Source of the DNA: Pseudomonadales bacterium
GTDB taxonomy: Bacteria; Pseudomonadota; Gammaproteobacteria; Pseudomonadales; Halieaceae
Length of the DNA: 64,000 nt
Assembly (NCBI GenBank): GCA_024234855.1
Contig: JACKNN010000006.1
Location: 62,001-126,000, forward strand
Direction of reading: 5' to 3'
Part shown: one piece after another, positions 1 through 9,011 of the stretch
Layout of the letters: each line of letters begins with the position of its first letter
How positions within the stretch are numbered: the first letter of the stretch is position 1
The notes under the pieces: generated by a model
What the model saw: only the letters and a program-made list of their open reading frames with translations
Databases searched by the model: none
What the model was told of the DNA's origin: nothing
Made by a program: the position numbers and the translations under genes

Positions 1-1310
1 GTCTCGCTCATGGAATCCTGGTGCTCCATGACGAAGCGCTGGAAGTAGTCTTCCAGGGACAGGTCTTCCAGCGGGTCGGAGTTGCCCGCGCTGGGCTTTC
101 TCACGGTCGGGGCTATGCCCTGTTGGCCGCGTATACGGTTTATGTTGACCAGTTCCAGGTCGATGCCGAGCGCCTCGTTATCGATCTCATCGCTGTCAGA
201 CAGGATTACCGCGCGCTCTATGGCGTGTTCCAACTCGCGCACATTGCCTGGCCACTGGTAGGTGGTGATGGCCTGGATGGCCCGCGGCGACAGGCGCATC
301 GGCTTTTTGCCCAGGCGCTCGACCTGTCCCTGCAGCATATTTTCGGCCAGGTGAAGGATGTCCTTGCCACGCTCCCGCAGAGGGGGGAGCGAAAGTTGCA
401 GCACGTTGATCCGGTAAAACAGGTCCTGGCGGAACTCGCCCTCCGCCGCCAGGCTCTGCAGGTTGCGGTGGGTGGCGCAGATCAGGCGCACGTTGACCTT
501 GCGCGAGTGGACCGAACCGATTCGCCGGATTTCCCCCTCCTGGATGAAGCGCAGCAGGCGGGCCTGCGCCTCCATTGGCAACTCGCCGATTTCGTCCAGG
601 AACAGGGTGCCACCATCGGCGGCTTCGATGAGGCCCATGCGGCTGGCGTTGGCGCCGGTGAAAGCCCCTTTTTCATAACCGAACAATTCCGACTCGATCA
701 GGGTATCCGGAATGGCGGCACAGTTCACCGAGATCAGTATCTTGTCGCCCCGCGTGCTGTGGCGGTGGACGCTGCGCGCGACAATCTCCTTGCCGGTACC
801 TGTCTCCCCCAGCACCAGCACGGTGGAATCAGTCGGCGACACTTTGCGGATATGCTCAAACAGGGTCAGCATGGCGGGGCAATTGCCGGTGATGCCATTG
901 ACTCCGCTTGGTTTGGGCTGACTGGTGGCGTCCGACTTGTCCTGGGCCCGGCGGGGCGCCGGGTGGTCCGCGATGATGCGCTGCACCGCCGCGATCATGT
1001 CGCCGTGATCAAACGGCTTGGCGATATAATCCACAGCCCCCATGCGCATGGAGTCCACCGCCGAGCGCAGGCTGGCATAGCTGGTCATGATCAGTACCGG
1101 TACCTCCCCGGCCTTGCGGATCAGGTCCGTGCCGGGCGCACCGGGCAGGCGCAGGTCGCTTATGATCAGGTCGAATTCCTCGAGGTCATGGTTTGTTTCG
1201 GCTTCCTGCACGGAACCGGCCTCATTGACCTGGTAGCCATTGCGCTCCAGTAGCCGCCGGAGCGCTGTCCTGATCACCGTTTCGTCTTCAACCACCAGAA
1301 TTTTGTGCAT
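1..1310 (-). CDS. cbrB: CbrB-like sigma-54-dependent response regulator (3' end beyond window)
   Basis: Translating the minus strand from the ATG at 1310 gives an NtrC-class regulator. The receiver domain begins MHKILVVEDE and carries the phospho-acceptor Asp near residue 52 (IISDLRLPG) and the Lys in YIAKPFDH. The AAA+ domain has Walker A (GETGTGKE), the sigma-54 contact loop GAFTGA and a Walker B-like LFLDEIGELP. The C-terminal helix-turn-helix is cut off by the window start. The receiver sequence closely recalls Pseudomonas CbrB, and the preceding gene is a CbrA-type kinase, so a carbon/nitrogen-balance two-component system is likely. In pseudomonads CbrB activates the small RNA crcZ, which would lie outside this window. 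Confidence 0.92.
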   Translation of the reverse strand, partial: MHKILVVEDETVIRTALRRLLERNGYQVNEAGSVQEAETNHDLEEFDLIISDLRLPGAPGTDLIRKAGEVPVLIMTSYASLRSAVDSMRMGAVDYIAKPFDHGDMIAAVQRIIADHPAPRRAQDKSDATSQPKPSGVNGITGNCPAMLTLFEHIRKVSPTDSTVLVLGETGTGKEIVARSVHRHSTRGDKILISVNCAAIPDTLIESELFGYEKGAFTGANASRMGLIEAADGGTLFLDEIGELPMEAQARLLRFIQEGEIRRIGSVHSRKVNVRLICATHRNLQSLAAEGEFRQDLFYRINVLQLSLPPLRERGKDILHLAENMLQGQVERLGKKPMRLSPRAIQAITTYQWPGNVRELEHAIERAVILSDSDEIDNEALGIDLELVNINRIRGQQGIAPTVRKPSAGNSDPLEDLSLEDYFQRFVMEHQDSMSE

Positions 1311-1426
1311 CGGGTGTTACCTCTTGTGTAGCAGATACCCAACATACTATTCCAGTCGGTCAGTTTCCAGTAAATGCCGCTGGTCGCGCCGCGTTTCGTC
1401 CGTTCGCTGTCCGGCGGTGTGCTGGC

Positions 1427-4411
1427 CTATGCCTCGAAGGCGTCACCGTAACTGGCCCGCGGCAAGTGCAGGGTAATGCGCGTGCCCGGGTTGGGGCCGT
1501 TGTGCAGCGGGCTGGTCAGGCTCACGCTGCCCCCCATATCCTCCATAATGCTGAACACCAGCGCCAGGCCAAGACCGGTGCCGGCGCCCGGGTCCTTGGT
1601 CGTGAAAAAAGGCTCGAACACCTGGGCCTGCAGTTCCGGCGGGATGCCGCAGCCGCTGTCCTCGATATCGATCACCACCTCTTCGCCCTTGCAGCGCGCC
1701 AGTATGTCCACCTGGCCGAAGTCGTCACAGGCGTCCCGGGCATTGCCCAGCAGGTTGACAAAAACCTGCAGCAGTCGCTGGGTGTCCGCCAGTACCACCA
1801 GTTCCCGGTCGCAGCGATTATCAAAATGTACAGGCCTTGCCTCCCGGTCCAGCGCCAGCAGGTGAATCGTCTCGTCAACACAGTCTGCGAGATTGGACGG
1901 CGCCAGTGTCAGTTCGCCGGCGTTGGAGCCGGCGTGGGAGAAGTTCACCAGTGATTCCACGATCCGGCTGATGCGGTCGGTTTGTTTGAGGATGTCCAGC
2001 GCGGTATAGCGGACCTCGTCAGGGTCGGTTTCAAACTCCAGGTTCTGGGCCAGGCAGGCGATGCCCGTAACCGGGTTGCCGATCTCGTGGGCGACCCCCG
2101 CCGCCAGGCGCCCGATGGAAGCCAGCCGCTCGTTGTGCAGTAACTCCTTTTCCAGCAGTTCGAAGCTGGTAATGTCTTCCACCAGTATCACGGTACCCGC
2201 TGGCTTGTCCCCCGAGCCTGTGTCGGCATCGGCTTTGTGGAGACTGATCCAGGTGGACTGGTCGCCGTTCCCGGCGACCTCGGTTTTCAGTTGGGTATCG
2301 CTGTCGCCCTGCAGGAAGCTGCCCATGATCTGGCGCCAGGGCTGCGGCAGGGAGTCCAGCCGGGAGCCGAGTATGTCTCGCGCGACGATGCCGGTGATCT
2401 GTTCCATGCTGCGGTTCCACAACAGGATCTCGCCATCATCACCGATGGAGCACACGCCAATCGGCAGGTTGTTCAGGGTTTCGCGGTAGTGACGCCGCAG
2501 GTTGTCCAGGTCTGCGGTCAGGCCGGTAAAGCGGGTTTGTGCCCGGTCGAGTTTGCGTTCGATCAGGTGAAAATCCTCGGTACTGTCCTGCATCCCGGGT
2601 TGGAACGGAATGCAGCGCTCCATAATGCTGTAGGCCACCGCCGGACCCAGCAGGCCGGAAAGATTTGCCTCCAGGCGAGCCCGCAGCCGGCGCAGCGCAT
2701 AGGGGCGGCTCTCCCCGGGAGAGAATTGCAGCTCCGCGAGAGCCCGGTTTACCTCGGCGCGGGCGGTCTTTTCCCCCAGGGCTGAGCTCAACTGGCGGCT
2801 GAATTCCTCGGCGCTCTGTAGCGAGAGCACCCTGCGGATGGGTCTGGACAGGTCGTCCATGGAGCAGATCTCGGCCGCCACTTTTTCCTCGGCACTGGCC
2901 GTTGTCAGCAGGGAGACCAGGACGAACAGGCCCGCATTCAGCACGAGTGAGAAGAGCATGCCATCCGCCCAGCGGTTGGCGCCGGCGGCGAGCATATTTT
3001 CCGGCAGCAGGCTCCACATCGGTGCCGGATAGTTGCCCGCCAGCGGCAGCAGCATCAAAAAGAACCAGACCGTCAGGCCGATCACGAGCCCGGCGATAAG
3101 ACCCTTGCGATTGGCGGCCGGCCAATAGAGTGTGGCGATGATACCTGGCAGGAATTGCAGGGTGCCGGAGAAGGCGACCAGTCCCAGCTGGGTGAGGCTC
3201 TGGGAGCCGCTCAGGGTGATAAAAAAGGTATAGCCGGCCAGGATCAGTATTCCGATAAGCGTGCGACGCAGCCACTTGAGTTGGGTATAGATGTTCAATT
3301 CCCGATCAATCTGCAGTAACCGGGTAGGGAGAATCAGGTGGTTCAGGCACATGTTGGCCAGGGCCAGGGTGGTGACAATGATGGCCGCACTGGCGGCGGA
3401 CAACCCCGCCACGAAGGCGGCCGCGCTGATGGCCGTGGAGCGGGCTGTCAATCCCAGGGCCAGGCCACTGTAGTCTATGGGTAAGGCGTGCCCCAATTTT
3501 ATACCCGCCCAGGTGACCGGCAGGATTGGCAGGCTCAGCAGCAACAGGTACAACGGCAATCCCCAGGTGGCGGTGCGCAGGTCGCGGCTATCCGTATTCT
3601 CCGCGAACACCATGTGGAATATATGGGGCATGCAAACGGCGCCTGCAAAAAATACCACCAGCAGTGTGCGCGCGGTATTGTCTCGCAGGGAGTGTTCCAT
3701 GGCATTGCTCACCTGCGGGTTGTCCGCCAGCCAGCGCTCGACCTCGCCAAAACTGCCAAACACGCCGTAGACGGCGGCAAACAGCAGGATGAACATGGCG
3801 GCGAGCTTGACCAGCGATTCAAAGGCGATCGCTGTTACCAGCCCCGTATTGCGCTCCTGCGCAGACAGGTGGCGAGTGCCGAACAAAATGGAAAATACCG
3901 TGATAATGATGCAAAACAACAGGGCCAGGCCGTTCTGCTGGCTCTCCCTGGAGAACAGATTATCGGCGTCCCCGGCCATGATCTGGATACTGTCCGCAAC
4001 GGCCTGGATCTGCAGGGCAAGCAGTGGCAGCAGAGTGAGGCACATGGCGACGGTGATGGCTGCCCCCACCCATGGACTGCGGAAGCGAAAGGTGAGGACA
4101 TCGGCCAGCGAGGCCAACTGGTATACCCGGCACAGCCGCAACAGCGGTAACAGCAGCAGCGCCGCGAATACGAACATAAACACCACGCCGCCGTAATAGA
4201 GCAGGAAGTTGTACCCGTAGCGGTAGGCGAGGTCCATGACGCCATTGGTGGCCATGGCTCCGGCAAAGACCCCCAGCGACAGCACGTAGGTGGCCGGGTG
4301 CTTGCTGATCCGCTCGGGGATGATACCCCGGTCGGCCAGGTAGGCCACGGCAAACAGGCCGCTGAGGTAGGCGACGATGAACAGCAGTAGCTGGGCGAGA
4401 CTAAAGCTCAT
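1427..4411 (-). CDS. cbrA: CbrA-like hybrid symporter/sensor histidine kinase
   Basis: The 994-residue protein starts at the ATG at 4411 (MSFSLAQ), which overlaps the small gene upstream. The first half, to about residue 510, is a polytopic sodium/solute-symporter-like (SLC5) domain. It is followed by a linker of the STAC type, a PAS domain around residues 630-740 (LPIGVCSIGDDGEILLWN), a HisKA box with the phospho-accepting His near residue 775 (GVAHEIGNP), and a C-terminal HATPase with DSGCGIP and GTGLGLAL motifs. This order is that of CbrA/CrbS kinases, and the NtrC-type partner downstream favours CbrA. The partner gene begins 116 bp downstream. The signal is unknown; in Pseudomonas CbrA the symporter domain transports histidine. 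Confidence 0.93.
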   Translation of the reverse strand: MSFSLAQLLLFIVAYLSGLFAVAYLADRGIIPERISKHPATYVLSLGVFAGAMATNGVMDLAYRYGYNFLLYYGGVVFMFVFAALLLLPLLRLCRVYQLASLADVLTFRFRSPWVGAAITVAMCLTLLPLLALQIQAVADSIQIMAGDADNLFSRESQQNGLALLFCIIITVFSILFGTRHLSAQERNTGLVTAIAFESLVKLAAMFILLFAAVYGVFGSFGEVERWLADNPQVSNAMEHSLRDNTARTLLVVFFAGAVCMPHIFHMVFAENTDSRDLRTATWGLPLYLLLLSLPILPVTWAGIKLGHALPIDYSGLALGLTARSTAISAAAFVAGLSAASAAIIVTTLALANMCLNHLILPTRLLQIDRELNIYTQLKWLRRTLIGILILAGYTFFITLSGSQSLTQLGLVAFSGTLQFLPGIIATLYWPAANRKGLIAGLVIGLTVWFFLMLLPLAGNYPAPMWSLLPENMLAAGANRWADGMLFSLVLNAGLFVLVSLLTTASAEEKVAAEICSMDDLSRPIRRVLSLQSAEEFSRQLSSALGEKTARAEVNRALAELQFSPGESRPYALRRLRARLEANLSGLLGPAVAYSIMERCIPFQPGMQDSTEDFHLIERKLDRAQTRFTGLTADLDNLRRHYRETLNNLPIGVCSIGDDGEILLWNRSMEQITGIVARDILGSRLDSLPQPWRQIMGSFLQGDSDTQLKTEVAGNGDQSTWISLHKADADTGSGDKPAGTVILVEDITSFELLEKELLHNERLASIGRLAAGVAHEIGNPVTGIACLAQNLEFETDPDEVRYTALDILKQTDRISRIVESLVNFSHAGSNAGELTLAPSNLADCVDETIHLLALDREARPVHFDNRCDRELVVLADTQRLLQVFVNLLGNARDACDDFGQVDILARCKGEEVVIDIEDSGCGIPPELQAQVFEPFFTTKDPGAGTGLGLALVFSIMEDMGGSVSLTSPLHNGPNPGTRITLHLPRASYGDAFEA

Positions 4412-4577
4412 CCGGGTATCTCGTCCGCTGGTTCCAGTAAGCGGCCACGACAATCAGCAACCACAACTGGTAGGGCCGGTGCCAGACGATGCCCTGATTG
4501 AATATCCACTCGCCCATCGCCGGGGAGAAAACCAGGAATACGCCCACCGCCAGTAGTAGCGCTCGATTGATATACAT
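4401..4577 (-). CDS. cbrX: CbrX-like small membrane protein
   Basis: A 58-residue reading frame (MYINRALLLAVGVFL...YPDEL) ends 11 bases inside the cbrA coding sequence. It has two hydrophobic stretches, around residues 5-20 and 36-47, separated by a short polar segment with WHRPYQLW, so a two-helix inner-membrane protein is likely. Pseudomonas cbrA is preceded by an overlapping small membrane gene called cbrX, and this has the same position, size class and overlap. Translational coupling to cbrA is expected from the overlap. Another frame across the same bases is also open but is proline- and glycine-rich and less protein-like. Function is unknown. Confidence 0.7.
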   Translation of the reverse strand: MYINRALLLAVGVFLVFSPAMGEWIFNQGIVWHRPYQLWLLIVVAAYWNQRTRYPDEL

Positions 4578-4642
4578 GTGGTTGACGTCCTGTGGTCTGT
4601 GCCGGCAATCGATACTACTGAAGCCCCGCCGGGGGGTAAAGC

Positions 4643-5542
4643 TCAGGGCCGGTTCATGTCGGCGGCAATCGACAGGGCTGCCGGAATATTGGCGGGCAGC
4701 CAGTGGCGACTGGCGAAGTCGAGTATTGCCGCCGTGGCGGCCAGCGCTTCGGGCGGTGCCTGCTGGTGCAGGAAGGCCAACGCGGTCCGCAGGTTGGCGG
4801 AAGCCCGGCGGTCATCCAGCGCGGGGGCGTGGTTTTGCTTGCTGTATTTTTGCCCCGCACTATCGGTGATGACGGGTACATGGCTATAGCGAGGGGTGGG
4901 GTAGCCCAGCAGTTGTTGCAGGAACACCTGGCGCGCGGTGGAGTCAAGCAGATCGGAGCCGCGCACGATATGGTCAACTCCCTGCCAGGCATCGTCCACC
5001 ACCACGGCCAGTTGGTAGGCGTGCAGCCCATCTTTTCGTTTTACCACAAAGTCAGGCACCGCCACTCCCAGCTTGCTCTCCACACAGCCCTGGATCCGGT
5101 CATTAAACCTGATCAGGCAGTCCGGGGGTACCGCCACCCGGGTGGCGCTGGGTGCGGCCAGTTGCTGCTGGCGCCGCCTGCAGTCGCCGCGACAGCTTCC
5201 GTCCGGCCCCAGCAGTGCCCGGGTGCAGTCACAGCTAAACAGGTGACCACCGGCGGCCAGTACGGCCAGGGCGGCGGTGTAGGCGGGGCCGCGCTGGCTC
5301 TGGTACAGGACGGGCTCGTCCCAGTGCAGGCCGTGGTGGCGCAGGCTTGCAAGGATGAGGTCGGCGGCGCCTTTTTCTTCGCGGGGGGGGTCCAGGTCCT
5401 CCATCCGCACCAGCCAGGTGCCGCCGTTATGGCGTGCGTCCAGGTAACTGGCCAGGGCGGCTATCAGCGAGCCGAGGTGGAGCGGGCCTGTAGGGGAGGG
5501 GGCAAAACGCCCGCGGTAGCGCGGGCTGGAATCGGCGTGCAC
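4643..5542 (-). CDS. gluQ: Glutamyl-Q tRNA(Asp) synthetase
   Basis: The 299-residue protein has the class I synthetase start GRFAPSPTGPLHLGSL (HIGH-type signature), the RMEDLDPPR segment and a late KYSKQNHAP box corresponding to KMSKS. It lacks the C-terminal anticodon-binding domain of GltX, which is the hallmark of GluQ (YadB). The enzyme attaches glutamate to the queuosine base of tRNA-Asp. A zinc site is suggested by CDC near residue 104 and a following C-x3-C (CRGDC). It lies 14 bp downstream of dksA in the same direction; the dksA-gluQ pair is conserved in many gammaproteobacteria, where DksA precedes and is co-transcribed with gluQ. Confidence 0.96.
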   Translation of the reverse strand: MHADSSPRYRGRFAPSPTGPLHLGSLIAALASYLDARHNGGTWLVRMEDLDPPREEKGAADLILASLRHHGLHWDEPVLYQSQRGPAYTAALAVLAAGGHLFSCDCTRALLGPDGSCRGDCRRRQQQLAAPSATRVAVPPDCLIRFNDRIQGCVESKLGVAVPDFVVKRKDGLHAYQLAVVVDDAWQGVDHIVRGSDLLDSTARQVFLQQLLGYPTPRYSHVPVITDSAGQKYSKQNHAPALDDRRASANLRTALAFLHQQAPPEALAATAAILDFASRHWLPANIPAALSIAADMNRP

Positions 5543-5556
5543 GCACTCGCTCGGGT

Positions 5557-6000
5557 TTAGCCCAGCTCCTGCTTTTCCTTGATTTCAGCAAGGGTCTTGC
5601 AATCGATGCAGAGGCTGGCGGTGGGCCGGGCCTCGAGGCGCTGGATGCCTATTTCCACACCGCAGGCGTCACAGAAGCCGTAGTCGTCCTGCTCGATCCG
5701 CTCAACGGTCGAGTCTATCTTCTTGATCAGCTTGCGCTCGCGATCGCGGGTGCGCAGTTCCAGGCTGAACTCCTCTTCCTGGGTGGCGCGGTCTGCCGGA
5801 TCCGGAAAGTTGGCGGCCTCGTCCTTCATATGGCTCACGGTGCGATCAACTTCCTGCATCAGCTCCGCTTTCCAGTTCAACAGGATGGTCTTGAAGTGTT
5901 CGCGCTGTTTTTCGCTCATATACACTTCGCCCCGCTTCGGTTTGTAGGGCTGGAAGTTTTTGAATTCAGTCGAAGTTGCTTTTTTGACGGCTTTAGGCAT
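5557..6000 (-). CDS. dksA: RNA polymerase-binding transcription factor DksA
   Basis: The start at 6000 gives MPKAVKKATS and a 147-residue protein, the usual DksA length; an upstream in-frame start would add 14 unlike residues. A central coiled-coil runs from about residue 28 to 100 with the acidic tip DPADRATQEEE. It is followed by a four-cysteine zinc module (CDAC...CIDC) near the C-terminus. DksA enters the secondary channel of RNA polymerase and works with ppGpp in the stringent response. It is first in a leftward unit with gluQ. The divergent 215-bp gap to sfsA should hold its promoter. Confidence 0.97.
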   Translation of the reverse strand: MPKAVKKATSTEFKNFQPYKPKRGEVYMSEKQREHFKTILLNWKAELMQEVDRTVSHMKDEAANFPDPADRATQEEEFSLELRTRDRERKLIKKIDSTVERIEQDDYGFCDACGVEIGIQRLEARPTASLCIDCKTLAEIKEKQELG

Positions 6001-6215
6001 GGTTATTTTCCCATACTGCAAAGGTAACAAGACGAGAGTCACGGCTTTCGGGCCCGTGCCTGCGAGGGCGGCCCAAATCCAAGGGCGGAGAAACTACCAG
6101 ATAACCGGCGGCGGTTCCACTTTTTCCTTGGAGTTTTTCCGGGGCGGGCAACGCGCGCCGATTTGTTAGAATACGCCTTTTGTCAGCGGGCGCCGCATCC
6201 GGCGCGAGGGAGCAG

Positions 6216-6932
6216 ATGCAATTCGAAGGACTGGTGCGGGGGCGTCTGCTGCACCGCTATAAACGTTTCCTGGCGGATGTCGAGATGCCCGGCGGCGAGG
6301 TCATTACCGTCCACTGTCCCAACACCGGGGCGATGACCGGCTGCGCCCAGCCGGGGGCGCCGGTATGGTTATCCCACAGTCCGGTAAAAACCCGGAAGTA
6401 CCCGCATACCTGGGAACTGGTGGAGACTGCCAGCGGCCTGGCCTGTATTCACTCGGCCAGGGCTAACCAGGTGGTGCGGGAGGCCTTTGAGGCCGGCCGG
6501 ATTGCCGGATTTGAGGGCTATGGCGAGGTCCATACGGAGGTTAAATACGGTCAGGGCAGTCGGGCGGACCTGCTGTTGCGGGGAGCCCCTGGCAGGGTTT
6601 ATGTCGAGGTGAAGTCGGTCACGCTGTGCCGGGCCGGCGGGCAGGGGGCCTTTCCCGATGCAGTGAGTGAGCGCGGGCGCAAGCACCTGCGCGAGTTACA
6701 GTCAGTACTGGCGGGCGATACCAGGGCGCTGCTGTTTTTCTGTGTATTCCATACCGGCATACGCGCCGTCTGCGCGGCGGGTGATATCGATCCCCGGTAC
6801 CGGGATGCGCTGGCCGAGGCTATGGCCGCCGGCATCGAGATCAGGGCCTGGGCAGCCGATATCGATACTGCGGGTATCAGCCTGGCCGGGGAGCTGCCTT
6901 TCTCGCTCGATCCCCCCGGTCAATCGAGGTAG
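6216..6932 (+). CDS. sfsA: Sugar fermentation stimulation protein homolog SfsA
   Basis: The ATG at 6216 follows a GAGGGAGC ribosome site and gives MQFEGLVRGRLLHRY, the usual SfsA start; an in-frame TTG at 6180 is less likely. The 238-residue protein has CPNTGAMTGC near the N-terminus and the nuclease-like core EVKYGQGSRADLLL followed by VYVEVKSVTL, which recalls PD-(D/E)XK folds. SfsA was described in E. coli as a nucleotide-binding factor affecting maltose metabolism; its true activity is not settled. It often neighbours dksA, as here. Its 3' end overlaps the convergent Rieske gene by 13 bp. A TAGAAT -10-like hexamer precedes it near 6168. Confidence 0.94.
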   Translation: MQFEGLVRGRLLHRYKRFLADVEMPGGEVITVHCPNTGAMTGCAQPGAPVWLSHSPVKTRKYPHTWELVETASGLACIHSARANQVVREAFEAGRIAGFEGYGEVHTEVKYGQGSRADLLLRGAPGRVYVEVKSVTLCRAGGQGAFPDAVSERGRKHLRELQSVLAGDTRALLFFCVFHTGIRAVCAAGDIDPRYRDALAEAMAAGIEIRAWAADIDTAGISLAGELPFSLDPPGQSR

Positions 6933-7234
6933 ACATCGCCGTTACTCAGGGTGAAGGCAACGGGTGTGAGGCGCTCGCCCTGGCAGGGGCCGCCGACGCA
7001 CTCGCCGGTGTCGGCAACAAAAACCGCGGCGTGGCGCTGGCAATGGAGCAGCAGCCCGTCGGGGCTGGCCACCGACCCGCCGGTGGGGTCGAGCGACTCG
7101 CGGGTGTGAGGGCAGCTGTTCTGGTACACAAAGATGTCGCCGCCACGCCGCAGCACCAGCAGCCTGAGCGATCCGACGACAATACCGGTGGCAGTGCAAT
7201 CCGCGAAGTCCTCGATGTTGCCGATCAGGCTCAT
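6920..7234 (-). CDS. Rieske [2Fe-2S] domain ferredoxin-like protein
   Basis: Starting at the ATG at 7234 (MSLIGNIEDF) the protein is 104 residues, the size of stand-alone Rieske ferredoxins such as NirD or BphF relatives. The cluster ligands are visible as CPHTRESLDP and CQRHAAVF, a C-x-H plus C-x2-H pattern. There is no signal peptide, so it is a cytoplasmic electron carrier or the small subunit of an unlinked enzyme. No oxygenase or reductase lies nearby, and its partner is not known. The gene converges on and overlaps sfsA by 13 bp. An upstream in-frame extension to 7330 has no protein-like features and was not used. Confidence 0.88.
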   Translation of the reverse strand: MSLIGNIEDFADCTATGIVVGSLRLLVLRRGGDIFVYQNSCPHTRESLDPTGGSVASPDGLLLHCQRHAAVFVADTGECVGGPCQGERLTPVAFTLSNGDVYLD

Positions 7235-7350
7235 GCCTTGTTGCCGTCCCCGTGTCCGCGCTAGGATGATCGCCGCCGGGCACCATTGTGCCTGTTTCGG
7301 TGCTGCGGGCATATCAGCCGTCACCCACACCCCCCCCGGAGGAATCTGTA

Positions 7351-8082
7351 TTGGCGCCAGAGCTTAACCCACGGCAGTTGACCGGTCGCGAGGAATCCCA
7401 CCTGGTGGCGCTGCCCTCGGGTCACCGGCTGCAGGCGCAGGCCGCGGCAGCTTTCCAGGCCTTGCAGGATGACGCGCGGTCGGCGGGGTTTGACCTGGCC
7501 ATCGCCAGCAGCTTTCGCTCCTATAGCCGCCAGTTGGCTATCTGGAACGGCAAGGCCCGCGGCGAGCGCAAAGTGCATGATGATGCCGGCCGCGAAGTGC
7601 TCGTCAGTGCGCTGCCCGGTCCCCAGCGGTTGCGCGCGATTCTCCGCTACTCCGCCATACCGGGCACCTCGCGCCATCACTGGGGCACCGACCTGGATGT
7701 GTACGATGCGGCGGCGTTGCCCGCCGATTACCGGCTGGAGTTGTCGCCTGCGGAGGTGGCGCCCGGCGGCCTGTTCGACTCCCTGCATCGGTGGCTTGAT
7801 GAGCGGATGGCGGCCGGTGAGTCCTGCGGATTCTATCGGCCTTATGCGCTGGACCGCGGTGGCGTCGCGCCGGAGCGGTGGCACCTCAGTTACGCCCCCT
7901 TGTCGGTGGCCTGCGCATCCCGGGTGACGGCACGGTTGTTGATGGATTGCTGGGGCGACTGCCCCGCGGGGGAGGAGCCGGTGTTGCTGGCGGAGGAAAT
8001 AAGAGCGTTCCTGCCGCAGCTGATGGCAAATTACCTGGCTGTGGGGGTCGATTGGTGTCCGGCGCCCGCGCGCTTTGCCTGA
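7351..8082 (+). CDS. M15-family D,D-carboxypeptidase (VanY-like)
   Basis: The chosen start is a TTG at 7351, with a strong GGAGGA Shine-Dalgarno at 7338-7343; a GTG at 7288 has none. The 243-residue product matches D-alanyl-D-alanine carboxypeptidases of peptidase family M15. The core is ASSFRSYSRQLAIWNGKA, the zinc/catalytic region SRHHWGTDLDVYD (His and Asp ligands) and a second part PERWHLSYAP with the remaining His. Such enzymes trim peptidoglycan stem peptides. No clear signal peptide is visible, so the cellular site is uncertain; it may act on recycled muropeptides in the cytoplasm. Confidence 0.85.
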   Translation: MAPELNPRQLTGREESHLVALPSGHRLQAQAAAAFQALQDDARSAGFDLAIASSFRSYSRQLAIWNGKARGERKVHDDAGREVLVSALPGPQRLRAILRYSAIPGTSRHHWGTDLDVYDAAALPADYRLELSPAEVAPGGLFDSLHRWLDERMAAGESCGFYRPYALDRGGVAPERWHLSYAPLSVACASRVTARLLMDCWGDCPAGEEPVLLAEEIRAFLPQLMANYLAVGVDWCPAPARFA

Positions 8083-8176
8083 TTCGAGAGCCGGGGGTGG
8101 CCGCCCTGATATATAGGCCCGGTTGCGGCCGCTGGCCGACCGGGTCGGCCAGCGGGCGTTTACTGGCGGCGTTTGA

Positions 8177-8815
<639 letters not shown>

Positions 8816-9011
8816 ACCAATGCCTTTTGATGGGTTCACAGGGAAGGCGCGCATTGTACAGACTGTGGCCGCTGAAATCTTGCCAGATTGTGGCAAATAT
8901 TTCCGCTGTCCCGGCCGGAGCCTATAGCGCGAGCGAATAATGGCCAGCCCTTGCAGCGCCCCGGAATCGACAGATGCAACCGGGTGTGAAGGGGCTATCA
9001 CAGGGTTACCC

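Noticed and set aside
21..1253. 410-codon plus-strand frame at the window start
   Set aside because: The minus strand encodes the CbrB-like regulator with receiver and AAA+ motifs through the same bases.
4408..4608. 66-codon minus-strand frame overlapping cbrX
   Set aside because: The product is not membrane-like and has low-complexity composition; the other frame gives a two-helix protein in the position known for cbrX.
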